From NCBI GenBank assembly GCA_027575765.1, contig JANBPT010000044.1, positions 1 to 64,000 of the forward strand: a stretch of 64,000 bases of DNA. Reading direction: 5' to 3'. The notes under the pieces are model-generated. The model made no database searches, had not been told where the DNA came from, and saw only the letters and a program-made list of their open reading frames with translations. Source of the DNA: Tieghemiomyces parasiticus (lineage: Eukaryota; Kickxellomycota; Dimargaritomycetes; Dimargaritales; Dimargaritaceae). How positions within the stretch are numbered: position 1 is the first letter of the stretch; each line of letters starts with the position of its first letter. A program made the translations under genes and the position numbers. Shown one piece after another: positions 45,324 through 55,169 of this stretch.

Positions 45324-45440
45324 GTTGCGGCCATCTGGTGGTGTTGTGCACCGTATCCCGTTAGATCTGCGAAGTTAAGGACCACTCAGCCGATTTAGTA
45401 CTAAGGTGGGTGACCACTTGGGAATAGTCGGTGCCGCAAC
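45324..45440 (+). rRNA. 5S ribosomal RNA, copy 3 (gene-rich region)
   Basis: The gene is 117 bases, starting GTTGCGGCC and ending GCCGCAAC, followed by TTTTT. From GCACCGTATCCC through the C-box GTACTAAGGTGGGTGACC to the 3' end it is nearly identical to the other copies. The stretch at about 45,332-45,348 differs clearly. Helix I shows a compensatory change: the A-U pair of copies 1 and 2 is G-C here, keeping the stem. I infer a functional or recently functional gene. If the 45,332-45,348 changes break helix III it could be a variant or pseudogene. Confidence 0.9.
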
Positions 45441-46657
45441 TTTTTCTTGCCAGATTCTATTTTATAAAGTAGAACCTTGCTCGCTCTAGCCCCAGCTTCA
45501 CGTTGTATGCTAGTGGGGGTTCATGGGTTAGTCGTCAGTTGCGGAGGAATCCCATGAATTGTCGATACGTTTCGTCAAGGAGGTTAAAAAGGGATCTGGC
45601 CATTGCCCTCTGTCGTCATAGCTATTAGGTATATATTTTTATTCCCTTCCGGCACATGCCGGTCTTGTTCGTAATAATCATTCCGTTTATCGTTGTAGCG
45701 TATATGTATATTGATAGGGCCATCACCCTTGGTTGTCAGTGGGAAACCCAGTCATTTATCGGTGGCACCCATCTAACTCCCCCCTCTGTTTTCTGCTCGC
45801 GGATGTGACCTCGTCGACCTCCTCGCTCTCGCGCGCGTTCTTCTGTGCCGGTCTCACCCCCATGTTCTCTTACCGACCCTCGCGTCATTGCTTTGTTGGA
45901 CCTAATGAGCCTTCTTTGTAGCGACACCACTGTTTTCCACCAAAGGTTCGCCGTTGAGCCATGGGCCCTCAAGGGAGAGTAGGGCGCAGAGAAGTGAAGA
46001 GACGCGGAAGGCGGGGGTGAGTGTTTAGCAAGCGAGAAGCTGATCCCTCGTCCTTTGTTAACGAACCATCGAATGAGTGAAGCCTCGCTTTCCCCTCTCT
46101 TTTTTCTCTCACCTCTCTTGCGTACGACCCGCCAGGGGACAAAGGCCACAGCAGGCCGGCTAATAAAGAGTGACCGGCAGCACTAGGCCTGGCAAAGTTG
46201 CAGGCTGTCCCCTCCGTCGGTGCCGGGCCGTGTGGGCACTTCAAACTCCCCCCCCCTTCCCTGCATCGCTTTCCTCGGATACTGGGCTTGGTCTTGAGCC
46301 CACACTAGCTTTCATGCCCGCCCCCTTCTCACTAGCCTGGGCCGTCCTGCGGCCCTCCGTGATGGTCCAGGGTTTTTGTTATATAAACCGGGCTGTCCTC
46401 CAGCCCGCGAGGGCCGGTAAACCATTTGCGACTGCACCACACACTCCACCTTGAGACCCTTTGCCTCCCTGCATAGCCACATTTTTCCGTGCTCACCTCA
46501 CTACCCACTCCCTCGCTTACCTCCCACACCTGTAGCTTTTCGTTCAGGTGTCCGCTACCCTTCTAGTTGCGGAGGTATACAACTCTGCACTCCCTGCATT
46601 TACTGTTTAGGCTCGCTCCGCCCTTCACTTTTTGTTATTATTACTGATCTGCACAAC
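45441..46657 (+). promoter_or_regulatory. Intergenic region with TATA box for the DUF4203-like gene
   Basis: TATATAAA at 46,380-46,387 lies 271 bases before the ATG at 46,658, and C/T-rich sequence follows, as for other plus-strand genes. The left half (45,450-45,900) shows no feature. A minus-strand frame of 137 codons overlaps 45,736-46,149 without similarity. Confidence 0.45.
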
Positions 46658-47765
46658 ATGTCCCGAGTGACGATGTCTAGGTGGCCCCTAGGGCCACTCC
46701 GTCTCTGGCTTTGCCTGGCCTATATACTCGGTATTGCTTCGACGATTTACGCCGACCCGCTACCGGGTCGGCCCATTGCCCACGCTCGCGATAGTACTAC
46801 ACAGGCCGAAGGTAGGTTATTGGGTCAGAGTACTCTCAAAATGAATGCTGGCGGGAGGTGGCGCCCCCAGGCTCCACACCATCCGACGGTCCGTGCGCTC
46901 AACGGGCGCATAGTCTAAACAGCCTATATCCTTCATTCTCCTTCGACCTGCCGCTAACCCCCGCCCCCTTCGCCCTTATACCCTTAAAATTGTTGCACAC
47001 GCTAACCACTGCCCGCCACCCCCCCACCCAGTCTCCAACAAAATCGGCACTATCCAAATTGTAATCGGTATCATTCTCCTCATTTTTGGCCTCATGTTCG
47101 CCTTCCTTGGCAACCGGCTCTTCCGTGTGGCCATGTTTGCCTCAGGCTTCGTCTACCTCGGCCTCGGTATTCTACTGCTGTGCATCCGTATCAAACCTCC
47201 CGGGGACTCTACAGGCCGTATCATCGGCTACCTCGTCGTGGCCATCGTGTTGGGCGTGGTGGGCGGCTTCCTTTTCGCCTCGGTCTGGTGGCTCGGCCTT
47301 GCTGGCGTCGGGTCTCTGGGCGGCATTGGTCTAGCGGTCCTCATTCTCTCTTTCAAACACGGCGGACTCATCCCGAGCCCCGTCGGCCGCGGATTGTTCG
47401 TCGCTGGTCTCGCTGTCGCCATGGTCCTCCTGATCTTCTTCGTTGAGAAGTACGTGGTGATTATCAGTACAGCTTTCTTTGGTGCCCTGGCCACGTTTGT
47501 CGGGCTGGACTGTTTTATCAAAACCGGGTTCCGGTTCATTCTCTACCTGGTGCTCACTGCCAAGGAGGAGCGAGCCCTATACGAGACCAATTCTAAGGTG
47601 TACGGAATGATCGGGGGCCTGCTAGCCCTGTTCGTCGTCGGCTCCGTGTGCCAGTTTTTCTTGTATCGGGAACCCATCGGTATCCGCGAGTACAATATGA
47701 ACTGGTTCCGCCGTAAGCCCCGTGAGGAGAAGAACCTTACCGAACCGGAGCCCTTCCCAGCGTAA
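46658..47765 (+). CDS. Multi-pass membrane protein, TMEM198/TM7SF3-like (DUF4203)
   Basis: Exons are 46,658-46,811 and 47,032-47,765, joined by a 220-base intron (GTAGGT...CCAG, with GCTAAC as probable branch site); the product is 295 residues. Exon 1 encodes a signal peptide (hydrophobic LRLWLCLAYILGIAS, probable cleavage after IYA at residue 32) and a short luminal or extracellular segment. Exon 2 encodes about seven membrane helices, with GTIQIVIGIILLIFGLMFAFLGNRLF at the start and glycine-rich helices such as YLVVAIVLGVVGGFLFASVWWLG, which fits the DUF4203 family. The last 30 residues are charged and probably cytosolic. Its function in fungi is not established. A TATA box lies at 46,380. 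Confidence 0.82.
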
Positions 47766-48363
47766 ACTCGCATTTGGAGGGTGAGGGGGAAAAGGCCGAG
47801 GCATTAACATGGTTGACCATTATCCTCGGGTCCGTTTCAGCTGCCTCTCCCCCCTCCTGTTCTGTGGTGGCCTATCGTTTCGATGGTAACTGTACCTTTG
47901 TCAAGCCGTACGTTGACGCTTACTTTCGCTGCTCACATGCCGCACGTACTTGCTTTTGCTTCTTTTTTTTTTACATTATCCCTCTACCTCATATATCTCA
48001 CTTTACATGTTCATACCACCGCCGCCATTGCCATACATTTCGTCACTTCAAGCACTTACCATTACCCGCCATTTTCTCATATTAAAGCATAGTTGTGAAT
48101 TACGACTCCTAACCTCGGCTGGCAAACCTCGTCTCAACTCGCTGGCCAGAAAACATTGCGTTTACTTCGCTCGATTGGCGTATGCAAGAAAAGCTTGGCC
48201 GTCAAGCTGACCGCACCCACTTTACGGTATATAAAAAAAAGACGGCTAAAAACATGCCTCAAAATTGATAAAAGGCAGTGCAAGGGTAAGCTCATATTGA
48301 CGGCCCCCCTGTACACATATGCGCAAGCAACAAAATCCACCCAAACTTCCACAACCCAGAACC
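47766..48363. other. 3' region between convergent genes
   Basis: This separates the DUF4203-like gene (+) from eIF3h (-). A TATATAAAAAAAAG at about 48,228-48,241 and several A/T-rich stretches may serve 3' end formation. I see no coding or structured RNA signal. Confidence 0.5.
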
Positions 48364-49512
48364 CTAGTTTTGAAGCTCACGGATGGCAAATAGCTTGGAG
48401 AGGGCCGGGCCGCTGTACTGGTTGAGCTGCTTACAGTAATTGTCGACCTTACCGACGGCGAGGACGTGGGTGAGGCGGGAAGGCTCGGTGGGGACGTGGA
48501 AACGGGCGGCGATTTGGTCCTCCGTTTCTTCGGGTAGCGGGGCCTGGCCAGCGGCAATCCGGGAGGCGTTCTCCAACCGCCGCCGCTGGATGTACTGCTG
48601 GATCTTGGTCTGCTCCCGGGCGTATCCGCGCTGCCAGTACTGGTACTGGTGACGCGCCAGGTTGTACTTCTCAACCCCCTCCAGAAGGTGTTCCAAGTTC
48701 TTTTCCATGTACGGGTCCAGGGTGAGGTCCAGAGTCGCCGGGTTGACGGCCGGGAGCCCCACGTGGGAGGTGAGTTGGTCACTCCCATCACGGTCATCAC
48801 CAACCGTAAAGGCCGACTGCGCACCGGTCGAGGTGGCGAGGGCGCTCAACGGGTCGAACGTGGCCGAGGGTTCCTCCAACTCGTGCATCAGCACGTTGAG
48901 CATGGCCGAGTTGCGGATGACCACGGGGAGCTCGGTCAACATATTCTCGTGGGTGACCCCCGCGAGGGAGAAGCTGGACACGGTGAACTGGCCCTTGGCG
49001 TACAAGTCCATGAAGGCCGGGGTGAGGCGGAAGGCGCGGAGGGACACGTTGCCACGGGTCGAGCGGGACAGGTCGTACACGAGCAGCACGCTCTTCTTGA
49101 GGTTCCGCTGGTAGTTGTACTGCATCTCGATGATGGACGGCTCCATCACCGTGTCCAGGTGGGCCGACTGGTACCATCCCACCGCATTGTTATCCACGTT
49201 CACCTCCCGCAGGCACTGCATCATGTCCACCTGGTAGGCGGCGATCTCCTCGGCGCTCTCGTTGGTGCCTGACGGCACCGGGTAGCTGTGAGTGATTTCC
49301 AGGGTGTCCTCAACGTCCAGACCTAGCAGCTGGCCCGACACTGGCGTGGGTAGCGCCTCCCGGCTGTGCTTAAGGATCTTCATGACCACCAGCGCTTCGA
49401 TCTGGACAGAGTGCACCGGGTTCTTGCCTTCAATGTCCAGCGCGGCCGCCAGCGAGGCAGACACGGTCTTGTTGTCCCGGCCGACGAGGGCGGAGGCGGT
49501 AGTTTTGCTCAT
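48364..49512 (-). CDS. EIF3H: Translation initiation factor eIF3 subunit H
   Basis: The single-exon frame encodes 382 residues. An MPN domain covers about residues 33-170: VHSVQIEALVVMKILKHSRE, VSGQLLGLDVEDTLEITHSYPVP, VGWYQSAHLDTVMEPSIIE and KKSVLLVYDLSRSTRGNVSLRAFRL. The metal-binding JAMM histidines and Asp are not in the catalytic arrangement, as expected for this non-enzymatic subunit. The C-terminal half, helical with QYIQRRRLENASRIAAGQ, matches the family. It acts in the cytosolic eIF3 complex on the 40S ribosome. Its presence argues against a budding-yeast-type reduced eIF3. The leader (49,513-49,720) is purine-rich on the + strand, meaning pyrimidine-rich for this gene. Confidence 0.95.
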   Translation of the reverse strand: MSKTTASALVGRDNKTVSASLAAALDIEGKNPVHSVQIEALVVMKILKHSREALPTPVSGQLLGLDVEDTLEITHSYPVPSGTNESAEEIAAYQVDMMQCLREVNVDNNAVGWYQSAHLDTVMEPSIIEMQYNYQRNLKKSVLLVYDLSRSTRGNVSLRAFRLTPAFMDLYAKGQFTVSSFSLAGVTHENMLTELPVVIRNSAMLNVLMHELEEPSATFDPLSALATSTGAQSAFTVGDDRDGSDQLTSHVGLPAVNPATLDLTLDPYMEKNLEHLLEGVEKYNLARHQYQYWQRGYAREQTKIQQYIQRRRLENASRIAAGQAPLPEETEDQIAARFHVPTEPSRLTHVLAVGKVDNYCKQLNQYSGPALSKLFAIRELQN

Positions 49513-51061
49513 GGTGGGAGTCGGAAGGGGAGGAAAACAGTGAAAGAAGAGAGAGAGGGGATGATGGGGAGGGACAAATGGGGGTGGACTAACGGAGTTA
49601 TGTCAGATGGAAGGAACGGCAGGGAAGGAGGAGTAAGGACCAGAATGCCGGTGGCGAAAAAACGGAGATCGCGCGGAGAAGGGGACTAGAGACAAAGCGT
49701 CGTCGGCAACGGAGATCTGTGAGGTTCAGATGGATAAAGGGCAAAAAGTGGAGGATGCCGTAGATCTGTATAGTGGGAGGATTCCGACCGGCAGGTGGAT
49801 CTCGGCCAGCGTCGAGGTCAGCGCGGGTGAACGGGCGGCCACAAGGCTGGGAAGGCCCGTCGGGGCCCAAACCTATCTTTTCACCCATCAGTGCTGCTTA
49901 AGTCATCGCCACGCCCAATCCACAGGCCCTGGCCAGAGTCCTTCCTATTAAATGGCGTAGTGTTCGAGACCCGTGGGTGTCGGGCTCTGGAGCGCTAAGC
50001 CCTGTAGTGAACATAACTATGTGATCCATCGGTTTGAGTGCCATGCTCTACAAACCACAGCACTCAGCAGCATGTTGAGGCCAAGATTACGGGGCCTTGT
50101 GCGCTAGCACCATACGCCCCATGGAGAGGGCCGCTGTGCCCGTTACGCTCTGGGACCTGTATCGAATAAAGCCACGTGACTGGCCTTTGCCGATTCCCAC
50201 TCACCGCCCAGGACGGGTCTATCCCGAAGGATCCGCTTGGGTTTCGAAATAATTCACCCATCCCACTTACAAGAAGCTCCTGTCCCATGGATTCCTTCCT
50301 CCCTCCCATCCTTAGGTCTTTCATCCTGCCAATTGTAGGCCATCAAAAAACAGGGATGGCTCGACTGGTAGTTATGTAATATTTTTTTTTCTCTCATTAC
50401 AGCCCGAGCTGACCTATTGAGCGTATGCCTGCAATCTAAACCCCCCCCCAGCACGCGTCGGTGCCTCCCCCGCTGTTCCACAGCGAAACCACCTCTTTCG
50501 CCGGCTAGAAGTTTGACTCTGCACCGACGCCGCCGCCCTTTCTTCCTCAAGACTCCTCCTTTCCAATCCCCCTCCATTGCTAGCCGCATGGTCCTCGGAC
50601 CCTCCCTTTCACAATTGCCTGCTGCCTGTCCACCGCTTACGGCGCTGCTCCACTTACTACGGACAACCGAGAATTCTCTCCAACGCAACCTCACCCTCCT
50701 ACCCTCTCCCTCGTCCAAATTCCGGCATACCTGCCTTCCCCCACACGGTCGCCGCAGCCAGCCTTATCAAACTCGGCCTTGAGCCGTTCTCTCATCGACC
50801 CTCGAAAACTCTACCCTAATACCTTCGGTTGGCCTAGAGCCCTGACCCTGAGACTCCTCCCGTTCGTCCCTCGCCTTTGCCCGCTACTGTCCACCAATTT
50901 CCACCACCTCGTCCATTGGCCCCTCGCCCTACTCCACCTTGTACACTAACGGTTTCCGCGGCAACGGGGCAAGGTTCTCTCTCATCACCGCAACCTTAAC
51001 TTTCGACGTACCCATTTAGACTATATCACTATATCCGCTTTAAATCTTGCCCAGTGACGCC
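49513..51061. promoter_or_regulatory. Divergent promoter region of eIF3h and RRN3
   Basis: The left 200 bases are purine-rich (pyrimidine-rich leader for eIF3h) and the right 650 bases (about 50,400-51,060) are C/T-rich (leader for RRN3). A CACGTGAC E-box-like motif occurs at about 50,173-50,180. The centre (49,900-50,350) shows nothing I can name. Confidence 0.5.
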
Positions 51062-53650
51062 ATGACCGACCTGCCCGTAACACCCACACAGTTGCCAAGA
51101 CAATCGTCCTTCCTAGGGACCCGGCCCTCCACGGGCGGCCCGAAACCCCGAGTTCGTATCATGCTGGGCGATACCGTCGTCAACACGGATGAAGACCCCG
51201 CGGGAGGCTTGGTCCGACCACTCGACAGCGACCCAGAGTCTGACGACGACGATGACAATGATGGTGAAGCGACCCTGGACACTACCGCCATGATGGCCTC
51301 GTATCTCAGTAACGCCCTCGAGGAGCACAAGCTCGGCAATACCAAGGCCTACCTGGAAATCATCACCGAGATCAACGGTAGCGGCATTAGTGAGAGTGCC
51401 GAAAAGACCTCGCTCGGCAGCCAGCTGTCCCAGTCCTTCGCCAGCGCCGATAACTCCGCGTCCGCCACGACGGCCGATGCCGCCTCGGCTCAAGACAAGC
51501 CGACCGGGATGGACCCCAGGCAGCTGGTGGCCTGGGTCCTGACCTTCACGCGCATGCTGCACCGTATGGACCGCCAGTGCGCGGAACTGGTGGGTGCCAT
51601 CCTGGACATGTCCTGGATCAACCGACAACCCTCCGTAGTGACAATCTACACCCGGTTCCTGTGCAACCTAGTGTCGGCTCAGCCCTACTACGCCGGTGAG
51701 GTGATGCGCGTTTTGGTCGGATTCCTGGCCGCGCGCACTTACGTCCCGCTTACCGAGCCCGGGGTCGACCCGAATTTGACCAAGAACGTGGTGTTTGATC
51801 GCGCCCATCGCGCCTTGCGGTCGGTCCTCAACATTATCCCTACCGCCCATACCGCCCTGTCCCCGCTCCTTGCCCGCTTCTTCCCGCTCAAGTTTGACAG
51901 CGCCGAGCGCCACCAAGACTACCTCTACAACATCCTGCGGATCGCCGATTACGCCCCAGCCCTGCGCCAGCAAATTCTGGGCCTCGTTGTGGACCGCATG
52001 ATTCAGATCGACGTGGAAATTCAGGTTGAAGTGGAGGAACTCGAGGAGAACCGGGAGGATGAAGATGAAGATATGGATGAAGACAAGGCCGATGGCAAGG
52101 CAGCGGACGGCGGGGAGGCCAAGGACGGGAATGAGGCCGAAACCACCGTACCCACAGGTATATTTGAGATGGAAGACGAGGGCGACGACGAGGCCGTGGC
52201 CCTTGACCTGACCCACGCCGAGGATGTTGTGCAGGACGACTCGGCCGCTCCACTGGACGTGCGGCGGTTGGTCGACAAGCTGGACGGTATCTTTTTCCAG
52301 CTGTTCTCCTACCTTGAACGATTCGACGTGCGGTACGACCCGCCAGCGGCAGATACGTCCCTGGAAGCCACGGCGGCGCGCGAGTCAGCACAGGCCACCC
52401 GCCAGGAACTCTTCTTTATCCTACTCGACCTCTTCGACCGGGTGATGCTCACCACGTTCAAGTCCCGCTACACCCAGTTCCTCCTCTTTTACGTATGTTC
52501 ACTGGACCCGGCCTTCCCGGACATGTTCCTGGGCACGCTGATTGCCAAGCTGTGCGAGGCTACCCCGCAAGGGGGGGCAGCCGCAGGCGGGCACAGGGCG
52601 GCCGGCTCGGCCCTATCGTCCGGTCCGGCGAACCGCTCCTCTGACGTGGTGCGCGTGGCGGTCGCCGCCTACGTGTCTAGCTTCCTGGCCCGCGCCCACT
52701 ACGTTAACCCCCTCATGATCCGGACCGCCGCCAGTCTCCTGATCCAGTGGGCCCGTGCGTATCTCGAGCAGTACGAGAAGATCAACCTAATCTTGGCCAC
52801 TCGGCTCACCGGCGGCGCCTCGCCAGGCATGCCGCCCCATATGCTGCGGTCCACCTCGAGCACCGTGCCTCCCACCCCGGCCCTGTCCCGAACGGGCTCC
52901 TCCTCCTCCCTGCCCCGCACCGCCTCGGCCTCCCAAATCCACGGTGCCGCGACGGCGGCCTCGGCTACCCTCCAACCTGAGCGTCACACCGTGTTTTATG
53001 CCGTCGCTCAAGCCCTCATGTACATGTTTTGCTTCCGGTGGCGCGAACTCCAACTAGGCACCGAGGAGGCCCAGGCCTCCGGCGGGGTGGCTGGGACTTG
53101 GTGCCCTGAGATCCGTGACCTGCCGCGCGTCGTCATGTGTTCCCTCCTTCCGCTGCGCATGTGCTCCGAGGCGGTCACCAAGCAGTTTACGCGGATGAGC
53201 AAGCAGCTCAATTTCATGTACTGTTATTCGGTGCTGCAGGCCCCTAGCCAGTTCGATGCCGTGACCGCGGCCAGCGGCGATGAGCAGGGCGGTGATGTGG
53301 CGATGGTCGGGGTGGATGGCAGCGGACCTAGTGCCTCGCCCGAATCAAACGGCTCCCCCTCGCTGTCGCCCGAGCAGAAGGCGGCCGCGGATTTGGCCGA
53401 GTCGGAGGCGGCCCACAAGCAACAAATGGCCAAGACCTACGCCGATCTCGTCCGCCAGCCCTCCACTCTGCAGGCGGAGCTCGCCACGTTCTTCCCGTTC
53501 GATCCGTTCCATCTGCCGCTGTCGGGTCCCTACATTAGCCAAATTTACGACGAGTGGGACAGCCGGGGATTGGGCGGTGAGGGCGATGATAGTGAATCGG
53601 ATTACGATTCGGAGGACGATGACTCTGATGATTATGGCAGCTTGCTGTGA
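51062..53650 (+). CDS. RRN3: RNA polymerase I initiation factor RRN3 (TIF-IA)
   Basis: The frame from the first ATG encodes 862 residues (a TTG 15 bases upstream is in frame but is an unlikely start). RRN3 marks include TRFLCNLVSAQPYYAGEVMRVLVGF (about 200-220), DYLYNILRIADYAPALRQQILGLVVDRMIQIDVEIQVEVEE (about 285-327), LLDLFDRVMLTTFKSRYTQFLLFY, and KINLILATR...HTVFYAVAQALMYMFCFRWREL. An acidic loop (about 325-345) follows the IDVEIQ segment, as in other RRN3 proteins, and the tail is highly acidic (DSESDYDSEDDDSDD). RRN3 binds Pol I and makes it able to start rDNA transcription in the nucleolus. A mariner element begins 25 bases after the stop codon. Confidence 0.94.
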   Translation: MTDLPVTPTQLPRQSSFLGTRPSTGGPKPRVRIMLGDTVVNTDEDPAGGLVRPLDSDPESDDDDDNDGEATLDTTAMMASYLSNALEEHKLGNTKAYLEIITEINGSGISESAEKTSLGSQLSQSFASADNSASATTADAASAQDKPTGMDPRQLVAWVLTFTRMLHRMDRQCAELVGAILDMSWINRQPSVVTIYTRFLCNLVSAQPYYAGEVMRVLVGFLAARTYVPLTEPGVDPNLTKNVVFDRAHRALRSVLNIIPTAHTALSPLLARFFPLKFDSAERHQDYLYNILRIADYAPALRQQILGLVVDRMIQIDVEIQVEVEELEENREDEDEDMDEDKADGKAADGGEAKDGNEAETTVPTGIFEMEDEGDDEAVALDLTHAEDVVQDDSAAPLDVRRLVDKLDGIFFQLFSYLERFDVRYDPPAADTSLEATAARESAQATRQELFFILLDLFDRVMLTTFKSRYTQFLLFYVCSLDPAFPDMFLGTLIAKLCEATPQGGAAAGGHRAAGSALSSGPANRSSDVVRVAVAAYVSSFLARAHYVNPLMIRTAASLLIQWARAYLEQYEKINLILATRLTGGASPGMPPHMLRSTSSTVPPTPALSRTGSSSSLPRTASASQIHGAATAASATLQPERHTVFYAVAQALMYMFCFRWRELQLGTEEAQASGGVAGTWCPEIRDLPRVVMCSLLPLRMCSEAVTKQFTRMSKQLNFMYCYSVLQAPSQFDAVTAASGDEQGGDVAMVGVDGSGPSASPESNGSPSLSPEQKAAADLAESEAAHKQQMAKTYADLVRQPSTLQAELATFFPFDPFHLPLSGPYISQIYDEWDSRGLGGEGDDSESDYDSEDDDSDDYGSLL

Positions 53651-53675
53651 ACGGTGAATGGAACACATGATAATA

Positions 53676-54970
53676 TAGGTGCCACAAAAATGTTTGAGAA
53701 TCATAAGCGGGAGGTCTCAGATTGCAGTGTTTCAGATGAAATCTAAGAGAGTCAATGATGCTGAGTCGATTGGTATAAACCACTCCAGGATTGAACCATT
53801 TTTGACTTCACAGCTTACTTTTTTAACCATCCATCATGTATACTTTTCAACCCCCCTCCCCCACTCCACCCAAGGTAACCAGGCGTGATGTATGGGTCCT
53901 TAGTTATAATTACTATCTGGAGGGCCGCAAGGCAGATGATATTTTTAACGTTTTGACTTCCAAGCTGGGCCTGGCTGCCCCTAGCCGCTCCACCATCAAC
54001 AGGTGGCTGGCTTGCTTTTACATAGGTCACCACTCCTTTGCAGATGACCCTTGTTCTGGCCATCCATCAGATGACATTGGCAGATATTATGGGGACGTGA
54101 TCCTGAAACGGCTAAAGGAAGACCCTCGACTTACTGCTGACTAGCTGGCCAGGACCTGCCATACTTCCCCTAGTACCATGCGCAATGTCCTACGCAGGGA
54201 CCTGGGGTTGCACAGCTATTTCAATTGCTGGATTCCTCACAACCTCACCAACGACCAGCGCCACAACCGGGTACGTTTTGCCACTGAGTTCCTGGAGAAA
54301 TTTGATGGGGCCAGTGACTACCTGCTGGACTTCATTGTCACAGGTAATGAGACTTGGGTGTACCTTTGTAATCCCTCCCTGCTGGCTCCAATTGCCGGAG
54401 GTGGTGTCCTAAAGGTGGTCCTGTCCCAACTGAGCTCCACCAAGGCCCTACCATACCCAAGGTGATGCTGACCATTAACTTCACCAGGCGTGGCCTATTA
54501 AACCTGAGTGTCAAGCCCCCAGGTGTTAAGGTCTCCACTGAACTCTATGTAGAATACGGACTGAAGCCCATGGTCCAGGCCTGGGTGGAGGCACGTGGAA
54601 GTCTGGACCATTACCCCCTGTGGCTTCACCATGATAATGCATTACCGCATCGTGCTGCAGCTACCCAAGCCTACATTTCCGACACCAGAATCAAACTTCC
54701 GCCAGCCCCTCCCTACAGTCCTGATCTTGCCTCCTGCGACTTCTGGTTGTTCAGGATTGTCAATCAGCGGCTGAGGGGCAAGAAGTTCAGCACAGTGGAG
54801 GTGGTTGTGGATGCCTGGCAATTGCAGTTAGCCAGGCTCCAACCAAATGACTATAGAGCCTGTTTTGATAGATGGATAAAAAGGGCTCACCGAGTGGTAC
54901 AGAGTGGTGGAGACTATATTTAATAAACACCATCTGACTTCGAAATTCTCGTAAGTTTTTATAGCATCTA
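53676..54970 (+). mobile_element. Mariner/Tc1-type DNA transposon, copy B (inactive)
   Basis: The element is 1,295 bases, flanked by TA at 53,674-53,675 and 54,971-54,972. The left terminal repeat starts TAGGTGCCACAAAAATG; the right one, reverse-complemented, starts TAGATGCTATAAAAACTT. It is the same family as copies A and C and the edge copy. It lies in the 3' untranslated region of RRN3, in the same orientation. Confidence 0.93.
53836..54923 (+). pseudogene. Mariner transposase pseudogene, copy B
   Basis: It matches copy A throughout: YYLEGRKADDIF and STINRWLACF in the N-terminal DNA-binding part, HHDNALPH, and YSPDLASCDFWLF near the C terminus. Breaks are a TAG at 54,142-54,144 and a frameshift around 54,370-54,470. 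The first catalytic Asp is replaced by Asn (TGNETW), so the copy would be dead even without the breaks. The stop TAA overlaps an AATAAA at 54,922-54,927. Confidence 0.92.
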
Positions 54971-55169
54971 TAGTTTTAATTGGACATCCAAAGCGAGGTG
55001 GGCACACGGGGGGGGGTGCCTATTTACACGGATGCACTATGATTGTTGTTTTGGAGGAAGAGGGAGGGGATATGGGAGGGATTTCGCCGTAGAGTTGAGC
55101 TCAAGGCGACCCAAATAACGTCAAAGAAGGTCAGAAGAAAAAATATATATTGGAAAGTATTATACAAAC

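Noticed and set aside
48649..49272. 207-codon + strand frame opposite eIF3h
   Set aside because: Antisense shadow of a well-supported MPN-domain gene in GC-rich DNA.
51047..51061. TTG at 51,047 as the RRN3 start
   Set aside because: Eukaryotic initiation at TTG is unlikely when an in-frame ATG follows five codons later at 51,062.
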